Assembly: GCF_014831675.1 (NCBI RefSeq)
Contig: NZ_VJXY01000002.1
Location: forward strand, 62,001-126,000
Length of the DNA stretch: 64,000 bases
Source: Komarekiella delphini-convector SJRDD-AB1
Lineage (GTDB): Bacteria; Cyanobacteriota; Cyanobacteriia; Cyanobacteriales; Nostocaceae
Reading direction: 5' to 3'
This document shows positions 23,794 through 32,553 of the stretch, in pieces. The stretch's first letter is position 1. Each line of letters opens with the position of its first letter. The translations under genes and the position numbers were made by a program. Under the pieces are notes generated by a model, which did not search any database, was not told the DNA's origin, and saw only the letters and a list, made by a program, of their open reading frames with translations.

Positions 23794-26589
23794 TCAATCA
23801 AGAGGGTCAAAACGATTGACTAATGCGGATACTACAATCATTGGCAACCCAACAAATAAGCAAATTAACCATTGATTTAAGTTCAGTGGTGCTGTAGAAA
23901 ATAAGCTATTCATCAAGTTCCATTGACTAAAAATTATCTGCAAAATTACAGTACAAGCAATTCCAATTCCAATTGCTGAGGCATCGTTAATTTTCTGTCT
24001 AATTCCTCGAAGTCTGGCAATAAAAGCATTTCCTAATTGACTAATACTTAAAAGATAAAATATTCTTCCTGCTACTAGAGCTTGAATTGCCATTGTCCGA
24101 GCTAGAGCGAGATTTCCTGTAGTTTGTCGTATCCATTCAAATACACCAAAAATCAAAATCCAGTTAAAGATAGAAATTGCTATGATGCGCTTGACTAAAC
24201 TTTGGGAAAGCAATGATTCGCGGGGGTTACGTGGCGGTTGCTGCATCACCCGTTCCGATTTTGGCTCAAAGGCTAAAGGTACAGTCATAGCAATGGAATT
24301 AACCATATTTAGCCACAGAACTTGTAAAGACAAAATTGGTAATTCTCTGGCCAGCAGTACACTAATCAAAATCGTCATTGATTCGCCACCGTTGACAGGT
24401 AGAATAAAGGCGATCGCTTTGAGCAAGTTCCGGTAAACCGTTCGCCCTTCCTCAACTGCTGCTTCTATTGAGGCAAAATTATCATCGGTCAAAATCATAT
24501 CAGAGGCTTCTTTCGCCACCTCCGTACCTGCACCCCCCATCGCAATACCAATATCTGCTTGTTTGAGAGCGGGTGCATCGTTGACACCATCCCCCGTCAT
24601 CGCCACGACTTCGCCTTTGGATTGTAATGCTTCGACGATACGGAGTTTCTGTTCTGGCGCAACACGCGCAAATACCGCCCCATCTTCTATAGCTGTGGCG
24701 AGTTCTGATTTCTCCATTCGAGCAAGTTCGCTTCCTGTGAAAGCTAGAACTTCGCCGTTTTTGTTGAAGCCCATACTTTGAGCGATCGCCCGTGCAGTTA
24801 CCGCATGATCGCCTGTAATCATTTTGACTTGGATACCAGCTTCTTGGCAGGCTTGTACCGCTTTGATTGCTTCTGTTCGAGGCGGATCGATCATCCCCTG
24901 TAATCCCAAGAAAATCAAATCATTTTCGATATCTGCATGTTGTAGAGACGTTGCATGCAACGTCTCTACAGGCACAGATTTCTTGGCAAACGCTAGCACC
25001 CTTAAACCAAGATTTGCCATTGCATCAACTTCTTGATGTATCATGTCTGCATCCACAGAGGTAAAGTTTCCCTCTGCATCTAACATCTGCTGACAACGTT
25101 TAAGGATTGCCTCGACCGAACCTTTAACGAAGATAATTCTTTGTCCTTTGTCATTTGCCAATGACGTAGATGCCCTAACAGCTTCATGTGGGGTATGACC
25201 AATGACAAACGACGAAGTTTCATGCAGAGTTGCCATATATTGGAACTCAGATTCAAACGGGATAACATCCAATCTGGGCATTTCCTGTTCTAAGCTGCTG
25301 CGGCTATATCCAACTTTCTGGGCAACAGCTATCAATGCTCCCTCTGTAGGATCGCCAACAACCTGCCATTGCTCGTCCTTTTTTTCCAGGTACGAGTCAT
25401 TACATAACAATCCAGCTTTTATACATTCTTCAAGAGCAGAAGAATTATCTGAGTTTACTGGTTTTTCATCGAGTAAAATTTCTCCTTGTGGAGCATAGCC
25501 TACACCAGTGACTTTATACTGTCTATTGCCTGCATAAATTGCCTGTACAGTCATCTGGTTTTCAGTTAGCGTACCAGTTTTGTCAGAACAGATAACTGTA
25601 GCACCGCCAAGAGTTTCCACTGCTGGCAACTTGCGAACGATCGCGTGACGCCGTGCCATGCGGGAAACACCGATTGCTAGTGTAACCGTCACCACAGCTG
25701 GTAATCCTTCGGGAATGGCACTCACAGCAAAAGCGATCGCAGCTTCAAACATTTCTGTCCAGGAGTAGCCGTATCCCAGCCCAACTGCAAACATGAATGC
25801 TGCTATCCCTAGAATTATGTACAGTAATGTACGGCTGAATTTGTCAAATTTGCGGGTTAATGGGGTTTTTAAGCTGGTTCCTTGCTCCATTAGCTGGGAT
25901 ATCCGCCCGGTTTCTGTGGCATCTCCAATAGCGACAACAATACCCTTGCCTGTGCCAAACGTCACAAAGCTACCAGCATAAGCCATATTGGTGCGTTCTG
26001 CTAAGGGTGCATCTAGATTGAGCAGTTGCGTGTTTTTTTCAGTTGCAATTGATTCTCCCGTTAGCGCTGATTCATTAACTTGCAGATTCCGTACTTGCAC
26101 TAAACGCAAATCAGCTGGTACTTTGTCTCCCGAAGTAAGTAGTACTACATCCCCCGGTACTAACTCTGTGGAAGATAGTTGCACCTTTTTACCGTTGCGA
26201 ATGATGTTTGCATTGGTTTGCACAGAAGAAGCTAAGGCTGCGATCGCACTTTCAGCTTTAGATTCTTGCACAAAACCAATAATGGCGTTAATCAGAGTTA
26301 CGCCCCAAATCACCCCAGCATTTACCCATTGCCCAAGTATTGCCTTGATTGCACCCGCAATTAATAAGATGTACAGCAACGGTTGGTTAAATTGCAAGAG
26401 AAATCGTAGCAATGGACTTTTTCCAGGTTTGCTCTTGAGTTCGTTTGTACCAAAATAGTCACGTTTTTTTGTTGCAACAGCAGAGGTTAAACCTGTTTCT
26501 AAATTTGTATCTAAATGCCGAGTTATTTCTTGTACAGATAGATGATGCCATTGACTTGACCGAATTATCTCTTTTGGTGTTGCTGTCAT
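23794..26589 (-). CDS. Type II cation-transporting P-type ATPase (PMA1/PacL-like)
   Basis: About 931 residues from ATG 26589; an upstream ATG (26604) and GTG (26613) are possible, but a G-rich ribosome-binding site precedes 26589. Domains in order: cation-ATPase N-terminal domain (QWHHLSVQEITRHLDTNLET), TM1-2, actuator with LTGES, TM3-4 with IPEGLP, phosphorylation motif ICSDKTGTLTENQMT (Asp336), the nucleotide-binding domain, hinge MTGDGVNDAPALKQADIGIA, and TM5-10. PEGLP places it among type II (Ca/Na-type) pumps, but TM5-6 (PVNGGESMTI, LWLNMVNSIAMTVPLAFEP) differ from the usual Ca2+ site, so the ion is unknown. Two repeat-derived in-frame segments lie in the cytoplasmic catalytic part (see repeats). 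Confidence 0.88.
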   Translation of the reverse strand: MTATPKEIIRSSQWHHLSVQEITRHLDTNLETGLTSAVATKKRDYFGTNELKSKPGKSPLLRFLLQFNQPLLYILLIAGAIKAILGQWVNAGVIWGVTLINAIIGFVQESKAESAIAALASSVQTNANIIRNGKKVQLSSTELVPGDVVLLTSGDKVPADLRLVQVRNLQVNESALTGESIATEKNTQLLNLDAPLAERTNMAYAGSFVTFGTGKGIVVAIGDATETGRISQLMEQGTSLKTPLTRKFDKFSRTLLYIILGIAAFMFAVGLGYGYSWTEMFEAAIAFAVSAIPEGLPAVVTVTLAIGVSRMARRHAIVRKLPAVETLGGATVICSDKTGTLTENQMTVQAIYAGNRQYKVTGVGYAPQGEILLDEKPVNSDNSSALEECIKAGLLCNDSYLEKKDEQWQVVGDPTEGALIAVAQKVGYSRSSLEQEMPRLDVIPFESEFQYMATLHETSSFVIGHTPHEAVRASTSLANDKGQRIIFVKGSVEAILKRCQQMLDAEGNFTSVDADMIHQEVDAMANLGLRVLAFAKKSVPVETLHATSLQHADIENDLIFLGLQGMIDPPRTEAIKAVQACQEAGIQVKMITGDHAVTARAIAQSMGFNKNGEVLAFTGSELARMEKSELATAIEDGAVFARVAPEQKLRIVEALQSKGEVVAMTGDGVNDAPALKQADIGIAMGGAGTEVAKEASDMILTDDNFASIEAAVEEGRTVYRNLLKAIAFILPVNGGESMTILISVLLARELPILSLQVLWLNMVNSIAMTVPLAFEPKSERVMQQPPRNPRESLLSQSLVKRIIAISIFNWILIFGVFEWIRQTTGNLALARTMAIQALVAGRIFYLLSISQLGNAFIARLRGIRQKINDASAIGIGIACTVILQIIFSQWNLMNSLFSTAPLNLNQWLICLFVGLPMIVVSALVNRFDPLD
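24941..24970. repeat. 30-bp perfect palindrome inside the P-type ATPase gene (copy 4)
   Basis: TGTAGAGACGTTGCA followed by its exact inverse. It is the same family as the intergenic copies at 6721, 20750 and 22457 but here it is exactly 30 bp (10 codons) and in frame. It encodes PVETLHATSLQ (about residues 540-550) just before the conserved DLIFLGLQGMIDPPR segment. Confidence 0.8.
25138..25215. repeat. Heptad-repeat-flanked segment inside the P-type ATPase gene
   Basis: On the coding strand the segment starts TTTGTCATTGGTCAT and ends GCAAATGACAAAGGACAAAG, both close to the TTGTCAT/ATGACAA heptads scattered between genes in this window (for example 62228-62255). It encodes about 24 residues (FVIGHTPHEAVRASTSLAND, then KGQR; about 461-484) in the nucleotide-binding domain before IIFVKGSVEAIL. 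Insertion is an inference that needs homologues. Confidence 0.5.
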
Positions 26590-26803
26590 CTTATTCGCCC
26601 CCATATTCAACACTGACAGGGTAAATTAAGACTATTAGCTGTTTTTATAGTTCTAGCTAACTACTAAAGTTGACCTGTACATCCAGTATTGGAAACAAAT
26701 GTGATTCAAAAGTGAGTGCAATGCATTCAGTTAACTTCCAGCAAACGTCTTACTTTTGATAGATGTTAAGCTCGTCCCACCCCTAAAAGGGAATAGGATT
26801 TCA

Positions 26804-26834
26804 CGTTAACTGTTAACTGTTGACTGTCAACGGT
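26804..26834. repeat. GTTAACT heptad array
   Basis: CGTTAACTGTTAACTGTTGA then CTGTCAACGGT: three to four degenerate heptads like the ends of the elements at 117-292 and 40710-40882, but without the element core. Confidence 0.55.
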
Positions 26835-26862
26835 CTAAAAAGGCGTAAATACCCAAATTTAA

Positions 26863-27003
26863 CTAATTATTTACTTCTGCAATACCGCCAAAAAATAGCG
26901 TAACGATGAAACCTATTACAACCACAAAGACAATCACTGGAAAAAAGGCAGCAGAAAGAGCGATCGCACGAGCGTTACTGCGACGATAGGCTTGACTTTC
27001 AGA
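26863..27003 (-). pseudogene. Remnant of a small membrane protein
   Basis: A 46-codon frame without a start codon, preceded by a stop, reads SESQAYRRSNARAIALSAAF then FPVIVFVVVIGFIVTLFFGG and IAEVNN, that is, a basic stretch followed by one transmembrane helix. A neighbouring frame upstream reads NTAETYQENV, suggesting that a one-base frameshift separated the N-terminus. Protein-like composition supports a decayed gene; the family is unknown. The rest of 26590-27087 is the ATPase leader and repeat DNA. Confidence 0.35.
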
Positions 27004-27087
27004 TTAGACACGTTCTCTTGGTAGGTTTCGGCGGTGTTTTTTTTGTAACCAAATTTAGTAATTACGTTAGCGCAGACCCAGGGCGAA

Positions 27088-27468
27088 TTACGAATTATTC
27101 TGTGGTGGAATTTGGGCGAAAATAGCAGACTGTAATACTTCAGGAAGCTGTTTCCAAACTACATTTCCTTTAGCACTTTTGATATACAGTTGCATAAAAT
27201 CTATTAATGCTGTGGTACTTTCTTCAAGGGTGAGATTGACGAAGAGATAGGTGGGTTTATCTGGACTGGCGACGGATACAACACAGCCATGATCGCACGC
27301 CCATAAACATCCCACTGGTTGAATTTCCACTTGATTATCTGGGAATTTTTCGGCGCATAAAGTGTTTAGTTGTTCAAGTAAAATAGTGCCATCAAAAGGT
27401 GGATTATCTGGTCGCTTTTCAGATGAGCGGTGGCAGGATTTGCAGACGAATAACGTGTGTTTGGGCAT
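27088..27468 (-). CDS. DUF1636 cysteine-rich metal-binding protein
   Basis: A 126-residue protein with cysteines in the pattern expected for a thioredoxin-like [2Fe-2S] or metal-binding fold: Cys9 and Cys12 (FVCKSCHRSS) and Cys54, Cys58, Cys62 (PVGCLWACDHGCVV). This corresponds to DUF1636, found in cyanobacteria and proteobacteria, often near cobalamin or metal-homeostasis genes; no biochemical role is established. The C-terminal third is helical (STTALIDFMQLYIKS). It stands alone between decayed genes. Confidence 0.8.
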   Translation of the reverse strand: MPKHTLFVCKSCHRSSEKRPDNPPFDGTILLEQLNTLCAEKFPDNQVEIQPVGCLWACDHGCVVSVASPDKPTYLFVNLTLEESTTALIDFMQLYIKSAKGNVVWKQLPEVLQSAIFAQIPPQNNS

Positions 27469-27550
27469 GGTTTTAGTGGTAATAAAATAGCAATATCGAG
27501 GGGATTATGGTTAAATGTTTCATAGGGCTAATTATTTACTGGAATGCTTA

Positions 27551-27871
27551 ATGCGGCGTGATTCGATTTTTTATAAACTATTTCAACAATCTCCTACTTT
27601 ACTATTTTAACTATTGAAAAATCCGCCAAAAAATGCAGATGAATATAAATTTTATTCGGTAGCTGTTAAAGAACCTAGATTCGACGAGATTGATGCGGTG
27701 TTTCTCCCGCCAGAAAATAAAAGTCCGGGTGTGGTGTATTTTTGTGAAGTGCAGTTCCAAAAGGATGAAAAACTCTATGAAAGGGTGTTTGCCGAATCAT
27801 ATTTATATTTCTACCGCAACAGTGACAGATTTAGTGGGACAGCGCGGTCTTCTCCCAAAGGGAGAGGCTAG
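27551..27871 (+). pseudogene. Truncated DUF2887 (Rpn-like nuclease/transposase) gene
   Basis: ATG at 27551 starts MRRDSIFYKLFQQSPTLLF, a typical beginning of the DUF2887 family (PD-(D/E)XK, Rpn-related proteins abundant in Nostoc). A TAA at 27608-27610 interrupts it. After the stop the same frame continues with conserved blocks (FDEIDAVFLPPENKSPGVVY, FCEVQFQKDEKLYERVFAES) up to about 27835, where repeat-like sequence (CTTCTCCCAAAGGGAGAGGC) replaces the gene. So there is one nonsense mutation plus loss of the C-terminal two thirds. Confidence 0.7.
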
Positions 27872-27966
27872 TGCCAAGGGGGTTTCCCCTACATCTCGTC
27901 AAGTCATTTTCAAAAAACAACTCTATGCGATCGCCCCGCAGTCGAGTTACGCCATATTCAATCACT

Positions 27967-28279
27967 TATAGCGATTCCCAGGTGGATGAGGTACATATCA
28001 AAACCTCACCCCCAGCCCCTCTCCTTAGTAACTACGGTGTACACACATCTCTGTACCAAACCAAAATCGTGTAGATCCTCCTAAATCCTCCTTAAAAAGG
28101 AGGACTTTGAGAAGTTTTTGCCCCCCTTGAGAAGGGGGGTTGGGGGGATCAAAAGCTTGTGAGGCCACTCTCAAAGACTTGTGTGTACACCGTAGCTCCG
28201 AAGTTCGGAGAGGGGAGGTAAAGCTTTACTTTAGCGGGGTGAGGTCAATCTGTATCTCATTAGATTAGGAAACGCTATA
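27967..28279. repeat. Three-layer nested palindromic element
   Basis: Outer imperfect inverted repeat, 27967-27995 with 28251-28279 (TATAGCG(A/T)TTCC... ATGAG(A/G)TACA). Middle inverted repeat, ACCTCACCCC (28003-28012) with GGGGTGAGGT (28236-28245). Inner perfect 16-bp inverted repeat, CTACGGTGTACACACA (28032-28047) with its inverse (28180-28195), bounding a 164-bp unit. The inner unit contains GGAGGA and CCCCCCTTGAGAAGGGGGG stems. The order suggests successive insertion of small non-autonomous elements into one another. No gene is present in 27872-28358. Confidence 0.75.
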
Positions 28280-28358
28280 TATAGATGTGCAAGCAACGCG
28301 AAAAAGTGAGATCGTCATGAAATGACTGTTACAAAAATGTGGGTAATGACATCGTGAA

Positions 28359-30011
28359 CTAGGAGATAGTTGCAACGACAGAATCTTCTAAAGTTGCAAT
28401 TAATTTCACTCCAAATTCTTCCTCAAATACTCCTTTTTTATAATCTAAGCTCCAGAGTTCTAAAGCACAATCATCAGCAGTTTGAGATGGAAAAATTAAT
28501 AAGTTAACGTGCCGCAACTGTGGATAATATTCACATTGCACTTGGGCGATCGCTCCAATTTGTCGCCTATCCAATGCAACTGCTAATCTTAAAAGGGCAC
28601 TCAATTGGCTGACCATTTGACGATGCTGTTTAGTCAGTAAATTCTGATAATTTTCATGTTTTTTCTTCGGTGGCGATTTGCGATGATAACGCGCTAAATT
28701 GGCAATAATTTCAATTTCCGTTTCTGTATAACCGAGTAATTCACCATTGCGAATTAGATAGTAAGAATGCTTGTGGTGAGACGAATGGCTGACATAATGA
28801 CCGCAATTGTGTAATATTGCAGCCGCCCAAAGTAGTTGGCGTTCGTCCTGCCCCCAGTTATGTAGAGTACCTTGAGTTTGGTCAAATAAACTGTGGGCAA
28901 ATGCTGCCACGCGATCGCTATGTTCTAAGTTAATATGATACTTACTGGCAAGTTTTAGCACATTGCGCTCACGAACCGAACTTTGGTAGCGCAGTCTATC
29001 TTCAATTAAACCGTGGGAGAGCATCCAGTCTACAACTACACCTTCTCTGAGAGAACGCTCGCATACTGTTACCGACTCAGCACCCAAAAGGGTCATTGCT
29101 TCCTGCAATATTACTGCGCCAGCAAGTATTACTTCAGACCGCTTGTCGGGCATACCGGGTATTGCACCCCTTTCTGAGTTACTCAGTTTCCGCAAGCGAT
29201 TTACCAACTCCCGCAAGTCTTTAAGATGGAACTGGTAGCCATTGAGAGTAGAAGGGACAACTCCTAGCTTTTCCCGTGCATGAATCATCGCCAGGGTTTC
29301 AATCGTGCCAGCCGTTCCAATCAAACGAGGAGATTCCCCAAACTGTAGGTTTGCTAACACCTCATCTACAGAACGTTCCAACATCCCGCGGGCATAGGCT
29401 TGTAGATACTGAAACTCGGTGTTGCTGATGGGGTCGGTGGTGATTAACTCGCCAGTAAGCCTGACTGCACCAACTTTAGTACTAGTGAGAGTACGCGGTT
29501 CATGACTATCGCCCAAAATTAATTCTGTAGAACCACCACCAATATCGACAATGATGTGGGGCTGGTTATTAAATTCCATCCCCGACAGCACCCCTAGGTA
29601 GATGCGTCGCGCTTCTTCTTGACCAGAAATCAAGTCAACGCTTAAACCCAACTCCGTTTCTACCTGGTGTAAAAAATCTTTACCATTGGGAGCTTCCCGC
29701 ACAGCACTAGTTGCTACTGCAATAATTGTTTCAGCGTTTAAAGTTTTGGCAACTTTTTGGAAGCGTCCTAGAGCTGCGATCGCTTTTTTAATGATCTCTG
29801 GTTTTAAATTCCCTGTAGCCAGATCGCGATCGCCCAGTCTCACAGTATCTTTTTCTCTGGCAATAATACTAAAAGCTGGTAGTGTCGGGTCTATCTTGAC
29901 AATTACCATGTGCAGTGAATTTGTTCCCAGGTCAATGGCAGCAATAATCCGATGTCGCTCAACTGGTTGAGTTGGAATACTTTCCCAGCTAGCCGAAACT
30001 AAATTCAGCAT
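28359..30011 (-). CDS. ppx: Ppx/GppA family exopolyphosphatase
   Basis: A 550-residue enzyme that releases phosphate from polyphosphate or acts on pppGpp. The N-terminal actin-like ATPase fold has IAAIDLGTNSLHMVIV (about 23-38), GQEEARRIYLGV and DIGGGSTELIL (phosphate-binding). The C-terminal HD-like domain (from about 330) contains LLWAAAILHNCGHYVSHSSH and YYLIRNGELLGYTETEIEII, as in long GppA/Ppx proteins. Length fits the family (about 500-550). Sequence cannot separate Ppx from GppA activity. It is a single gene; the ATG at 30011 is followed directly by residues that lead into the conserved fold. Confidence 0.88.
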   Translation of the reverse strand: MLNLVSASWESIPTQPVERHRIIAAIDLGTNSLHMVIVKIDPTLPAFSIIAREKDTVRLGDRDLATGNLKPEIIKKAIAALGRFQKVAKTLNAETIIAVATSAVREAPNGKDFLHQVETELGLSVDLISGQEEARRIYLGVLSGMEFNNQPHIIVDIGGGSTELILGDSHEPRTLTSTKVGAVRLTGELITTDPISNTEFQYLQAYARGMLERSVDEVLANLQFGESPRLIGTAGTIETLAMIHAREKLGVVPSTLNGYQFHLKDLRELVNRLRKLSNSERGAIPGMPDKRSEVILAGAVILQEAMTLLGAESVTVCERSLREGVVVDWMLSHGLIEDRLRYQSSVRERNVLKLASKYHINLEHSDRVAAFAHSLFDQTQGTLHNWGQDERQLLWAAAILHNCGHYVSHSSHHKHSYYLIRNGELLGYTETEIEIIANLARYHRKSPPKKKHENYQNLLTKQHRQMVSQLSALLRLAVALDRRQIGAIAQVQCEYYPQLRHVNLLIFPSQTADDCALELWSLDYKKGVFEEEFGVKLIATLEDSVVATIS

Positions 30012-30419
30012 CTAGTTTTCTCTCTTTAATTAGAAATAATGGTAAAAAGTGGTGTGTCGGGGTAGTTGGCACTGATATCTGTTGCAACACACTTGCTTTC
30101 AGCTTGGTCAAAACTGCGTTTCGGAGGGAAAAGGTTAAAGGCAAAAGGATAAATAACAAACGCACTCGCTTTAGAGCAACTAAATTTGTTTATGAGGTTC
30201 CCCTTACCCCTTGCTTTTTTCCCTGCCCGAAGGGCGTTGAGGCTAACTGAGCTAAGTATATTCACCCTGCTGCTTATAACTTTCGTGACTATTTAAACGT
30301 TTTTAAAGTTGCCACTTGTAGTTATGCTTTTACAAATAGCAAATAACGATATTCTATAGATGTAAAGATGCATTAATTCATCTAGCTAAAGTGAAGTTCT
30401 TAATTTTTTAGTGATTTTT
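30012..30419. other. Intergenic region between ppx and the UbiA gene (divergent)
   Basis: About 400 bp of promoter DNA for both genes. It includes runs resembling degenerate heptads (AAAAGGTTAAAGGCAAAAGG near 30129). The open frame on the minus strand here is built from that repeat and is rejected. Confidence 0.45.
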
Positions 30420-31301
30420 ATGTTAAGGACGCCAGAACGCAACCAAGAACCTGTATGGCTTGTAATTATTCGGCTGCTGCGGTGGCATAAACCAGAAGGG
30501 CGGTTAATTTTGATGATTCCTGCCCTCTGGGCTGTATTTTTGGCAGCTTCCGGGAAACCACCTTTACCTCTGGTTGGTGTGATCATCTTGGGTACTCTGG
30601 CCACAAGTGCAGCCGGTTGTGTTGTCAATGATTTGTGGGATCGGGACATTGATCCAGAAGTTGAGAGAACACGCGATCGCCCTCTCGCCTCCCGCGCCTT
30701 GTCTGTAAAAGTTGGGATTGTCGTCGCTATAGTAGCAATGGCGTGTGCAGCAGTTCTTGCCTTTTATCTTAACCCTCTGAGTTTCTGGTTATCTGTGGCA
30801 GCAGTACCCGTGATTCTGCTTTATCCAGGGGCAAAGCGGGTATTTCCAGTACCGCAATTAGTGCTTTCGATTGCTTGGGGTTTTGGCGTATTGATCAGCT
30901 GGAGTGCGGTGACGCAAAACCTTTCTTCACCGACTTGGCTACTTTGGGGCGCGACTGTATTGTGGACATTGGGATTTGATACGCTTTATGCAATGAGCGA
31001 TCGCGAAGATGATCGGCGCATTGGTGTTAATTCTAGTGCCCTATTTTTTGGTAATTACGCCCCTGTAGCTATTGGAATTTTCTTTGCGGGCACAATTTTG
31101 TTACTAGTTTGGTTAGGTGTATTAATCAACCTTCACTTGCCTTTTTGGATTAGTCTAGTACTGGCTACTATTGGCTGGGTTTGGCAGTCTCTACGATTAA
31201 AGCAGCAAGACTTACCTAACCCTATGTACGGTCAAATGTTCCGGCAAAATGTCTGGATTGGTTTTACATTACTTGCTGGGATGATTGCCGGATCTTTTTA
31301 A
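30420..31301 (+). CDS. 4-hydroxybenzoate polyprenyltransferase (UbiA family)
   Basis: About 293 residues, with eight or nine transmembrane helices. Both Asp-rich prenyl-diphosphate motifs are present: NDLWDRDIDPEVERTRDRP (about 72-90) and DTLYAMSDREDD (about 187-198). In cyanobacteria this enzyme transfers a solanesyl chain to 4-hydroxybenzoate in plastoquinone synthesis, so it is essential for photosynthetic and respiratory electron transport. RWHKPEGRLILMIPALWA near the N-terminus is typical. I prefer ATG 30420 (MLRTPERNQE) over GTG 30411 because the conserved N-terminus starts there. Confidence 0.88.
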   Translation: MLRTPERNQEPVWLVIIRLLRWHKPEGRLILMIPALWAVFLAASGKPPLPLVGVIILGTLATSAAGCVVNDLWDRDIDPEVERTRDRPLASRALSVKVGIVVAIVAMACAAVLAFYLNPLSFWLSVAAVPVILLYPGAKRVFPVPQLVLSIAWGFGVLISWSAVTQNLSSPTWLLWGATVLWTLGFDTLYAMSDREDDRRIGVNSSALFFGNYAPVAIGIFFAGTILLLVWLGVLINLHLPFWISLVLATIGWVWQSLRLKQQDLPNPMYGQMFRQNVWIGFTLLAGMIAGSF

Positions 31302-31665
31302 ACAGTGGTTGTTGTTTACAGAGTAAATATTCCTATTTTTTGTTTAAGCAAAAAGTCAAGTGATGTGACTTTAAAATTCTCATAGGAAGTTGTTTTTCTA
31401 ATGGTTCAAGAATCGGTATCCAATAGCCCCATAACATAAGCATTAGTGGAAGGAATGATCATGCGATCGCGTAGCGCACTGTGGCTAATCGCCCACCTTT
31501 GATACTCTCTCATTCATCAAGCATCTGTGTTGCAGCCTGAGAGTAAAAATAATGGCGCTCGCACTCTGCTAACCCCTTAATCCAAGTAGTCAAACACCGC
31601 CGGATTAAGTTATCATTAGGACAGTTAAAACAAGTTAAAGAGTACTTTGTTTAGGTTGTTCAAAA
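31302..31665. other. Intergenic region upstream of tRNA-Ala
   Basis: About 360 bp without a recognisable gene. It contains a HIP1 site near 31464 in ATGCGATCGCGTAGCGCACT, a sequence found in Nostoc dispersed repeats. The promoter of the tRNA must lie in its last part; no clear -35/-10 pair was picked. Confidence 0.4.
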
Positions 31666-31738
31666 GGGGAATTAGCTCAGTTGGTAGAGCGCTGCGATCG
31701 CACCGCAGAGGTCATCGGTTCAAATCCGTTATTCTCCA
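31666..31738 (+). tRNA. tRNA-Ala (anticodon CGC)
   Basis: A full 73-nt cloverleaf. Acceptor GGGGAAT pairs with ATTCTCC and includes the G3:U70 wobble pair that identifies alanine tRNAs. D-arm GCTC/GAGC with GG in the loop. Anticodon arm CTGCG-ATCGCAC-CGCAG, anticodon CGC (31699-31701). T-arm ATCGG-TTCAAAT-CCGTT. Discriminator A; CCA is not encoded. The T stem has a U-U mismatch at its second pair, which is unusual. The HIP1 octamer GCGATCGC (31694-31701) overlaps the anticodon. Confidence 0.88.
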
Positions 31739-31849
31739 TAGACATTGTAGAGTAACACCCTTAAAATCACTATCACTGTTAAGGATAATGTAGAAGTCAG
31801 AGAATATATCCTAAACTTATTTAAGACCATCTAAGACTTATTTTCTAAG

Positions 31850-32401
31850 TTAGCTGTTAAGAATTTTTTCTACTGAAATTGAAATATCTGAGAATGAAAG
31901 TGGTTGAATTGTTCCCGTAGTCAGTGTCATTTTTGTAGCATACTCTCCATCTAAAGGTTCTCGAAACACTACTAAGTGTAGCTTTTTAAGATTCACAACC
32001 CAATATTCTGGGATACCGACTTCTGCGTATATTTGACTTTTTGTCTCTAAATCTTTCTCTAAACTGGAGTTAGCATACTCAATCAGCCAATAAATATTTT
32101 CTGGATAGGGGTGATGTTCTCGATACTTACGTCCTAAGCGTTGAACAATGGCAATATCTGGTTCGGGTTCCGAGTTGTTGGGCAAGGTGATAGGCTTGGC
32201 TTGACGTAATGTGGCACGTTTGCCTAATAATTCCATCAGATATTCCCCCGCTTCATGACTAGAATAAGCATGAGGTTCCCCTTCCGGCGGCATTTCTACT
32301 ATTTCTCCCTTGAGCAGTTCAACTTGGCGATCGCTTAAAATACCACCTGCAATCATGCGATGATATTCATCAATCGTCCATTTGGCAGCGAAAACAGTCA
32401 T
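31850..32401 (-). CDS. Uma2 family endonuclease-like protein (DUF820)
   Basis: A 183-residue protein. The N-terminal WTIDEYHRMIAGGILSDRQV and VELLKGEIVEMPPEGEPHAY regions are the standard Uma2 opening. The PD-(D/E)XK-like core is visible as EPDIAIV (acidic residue), then YWLIEYANSSLEKDLETKSQ and YAEVGIPEYWVVNL. Such proteins are numerous in cyanobacteria; a nuclease fold is established by homology but cellular roles are unknown. ATG at 32401 starts the conserved region. Confidence 0.85.
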   Translation of the reverse strand: MTVFAAKWTIDEYHRMIAGGILSDRQVELLKGEIVEMPPEGEPHAYSSHEAGEYLMELLGKRATLRQAKPITLPNNSEPEPDIAIVQRLGRKYREHHPYPENIYWLIEYANSSLEKDLETKSQIYAEVGIPEYWVVNLKKLHLVVFREPLDGEYATKMTLTTGTIQPLSFSDISISVEKILNS

Positions 32402-32499
32402 GGCGATTGCTTCCTCTCAATGATTCTTTTTATTTCCCATGTTAAAACCACAGGGTAGCTTGTAGGGTGGGCGTTATAATGCCAGTGGTCTATTGATAT

Positions 32500-32523
32500 A
32501 AAAAAAGAGCCTAACTTAGGCTC
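32500..32523 (-). terminator. Rho-independent terminator of the ribosomal-protein operon
   Basis: On the minus strand GAGCCTAA-G-TTAGGCTC is followed by a run of T (complement of the A-run 32501-32506). It lies about 30 bp after the rplL stop, as expected for the end of the operon. Confidence 0.88.
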
Positions 32524-32553
32524 CTCAATCAAAAACTAGTAATGAAATTGTGA

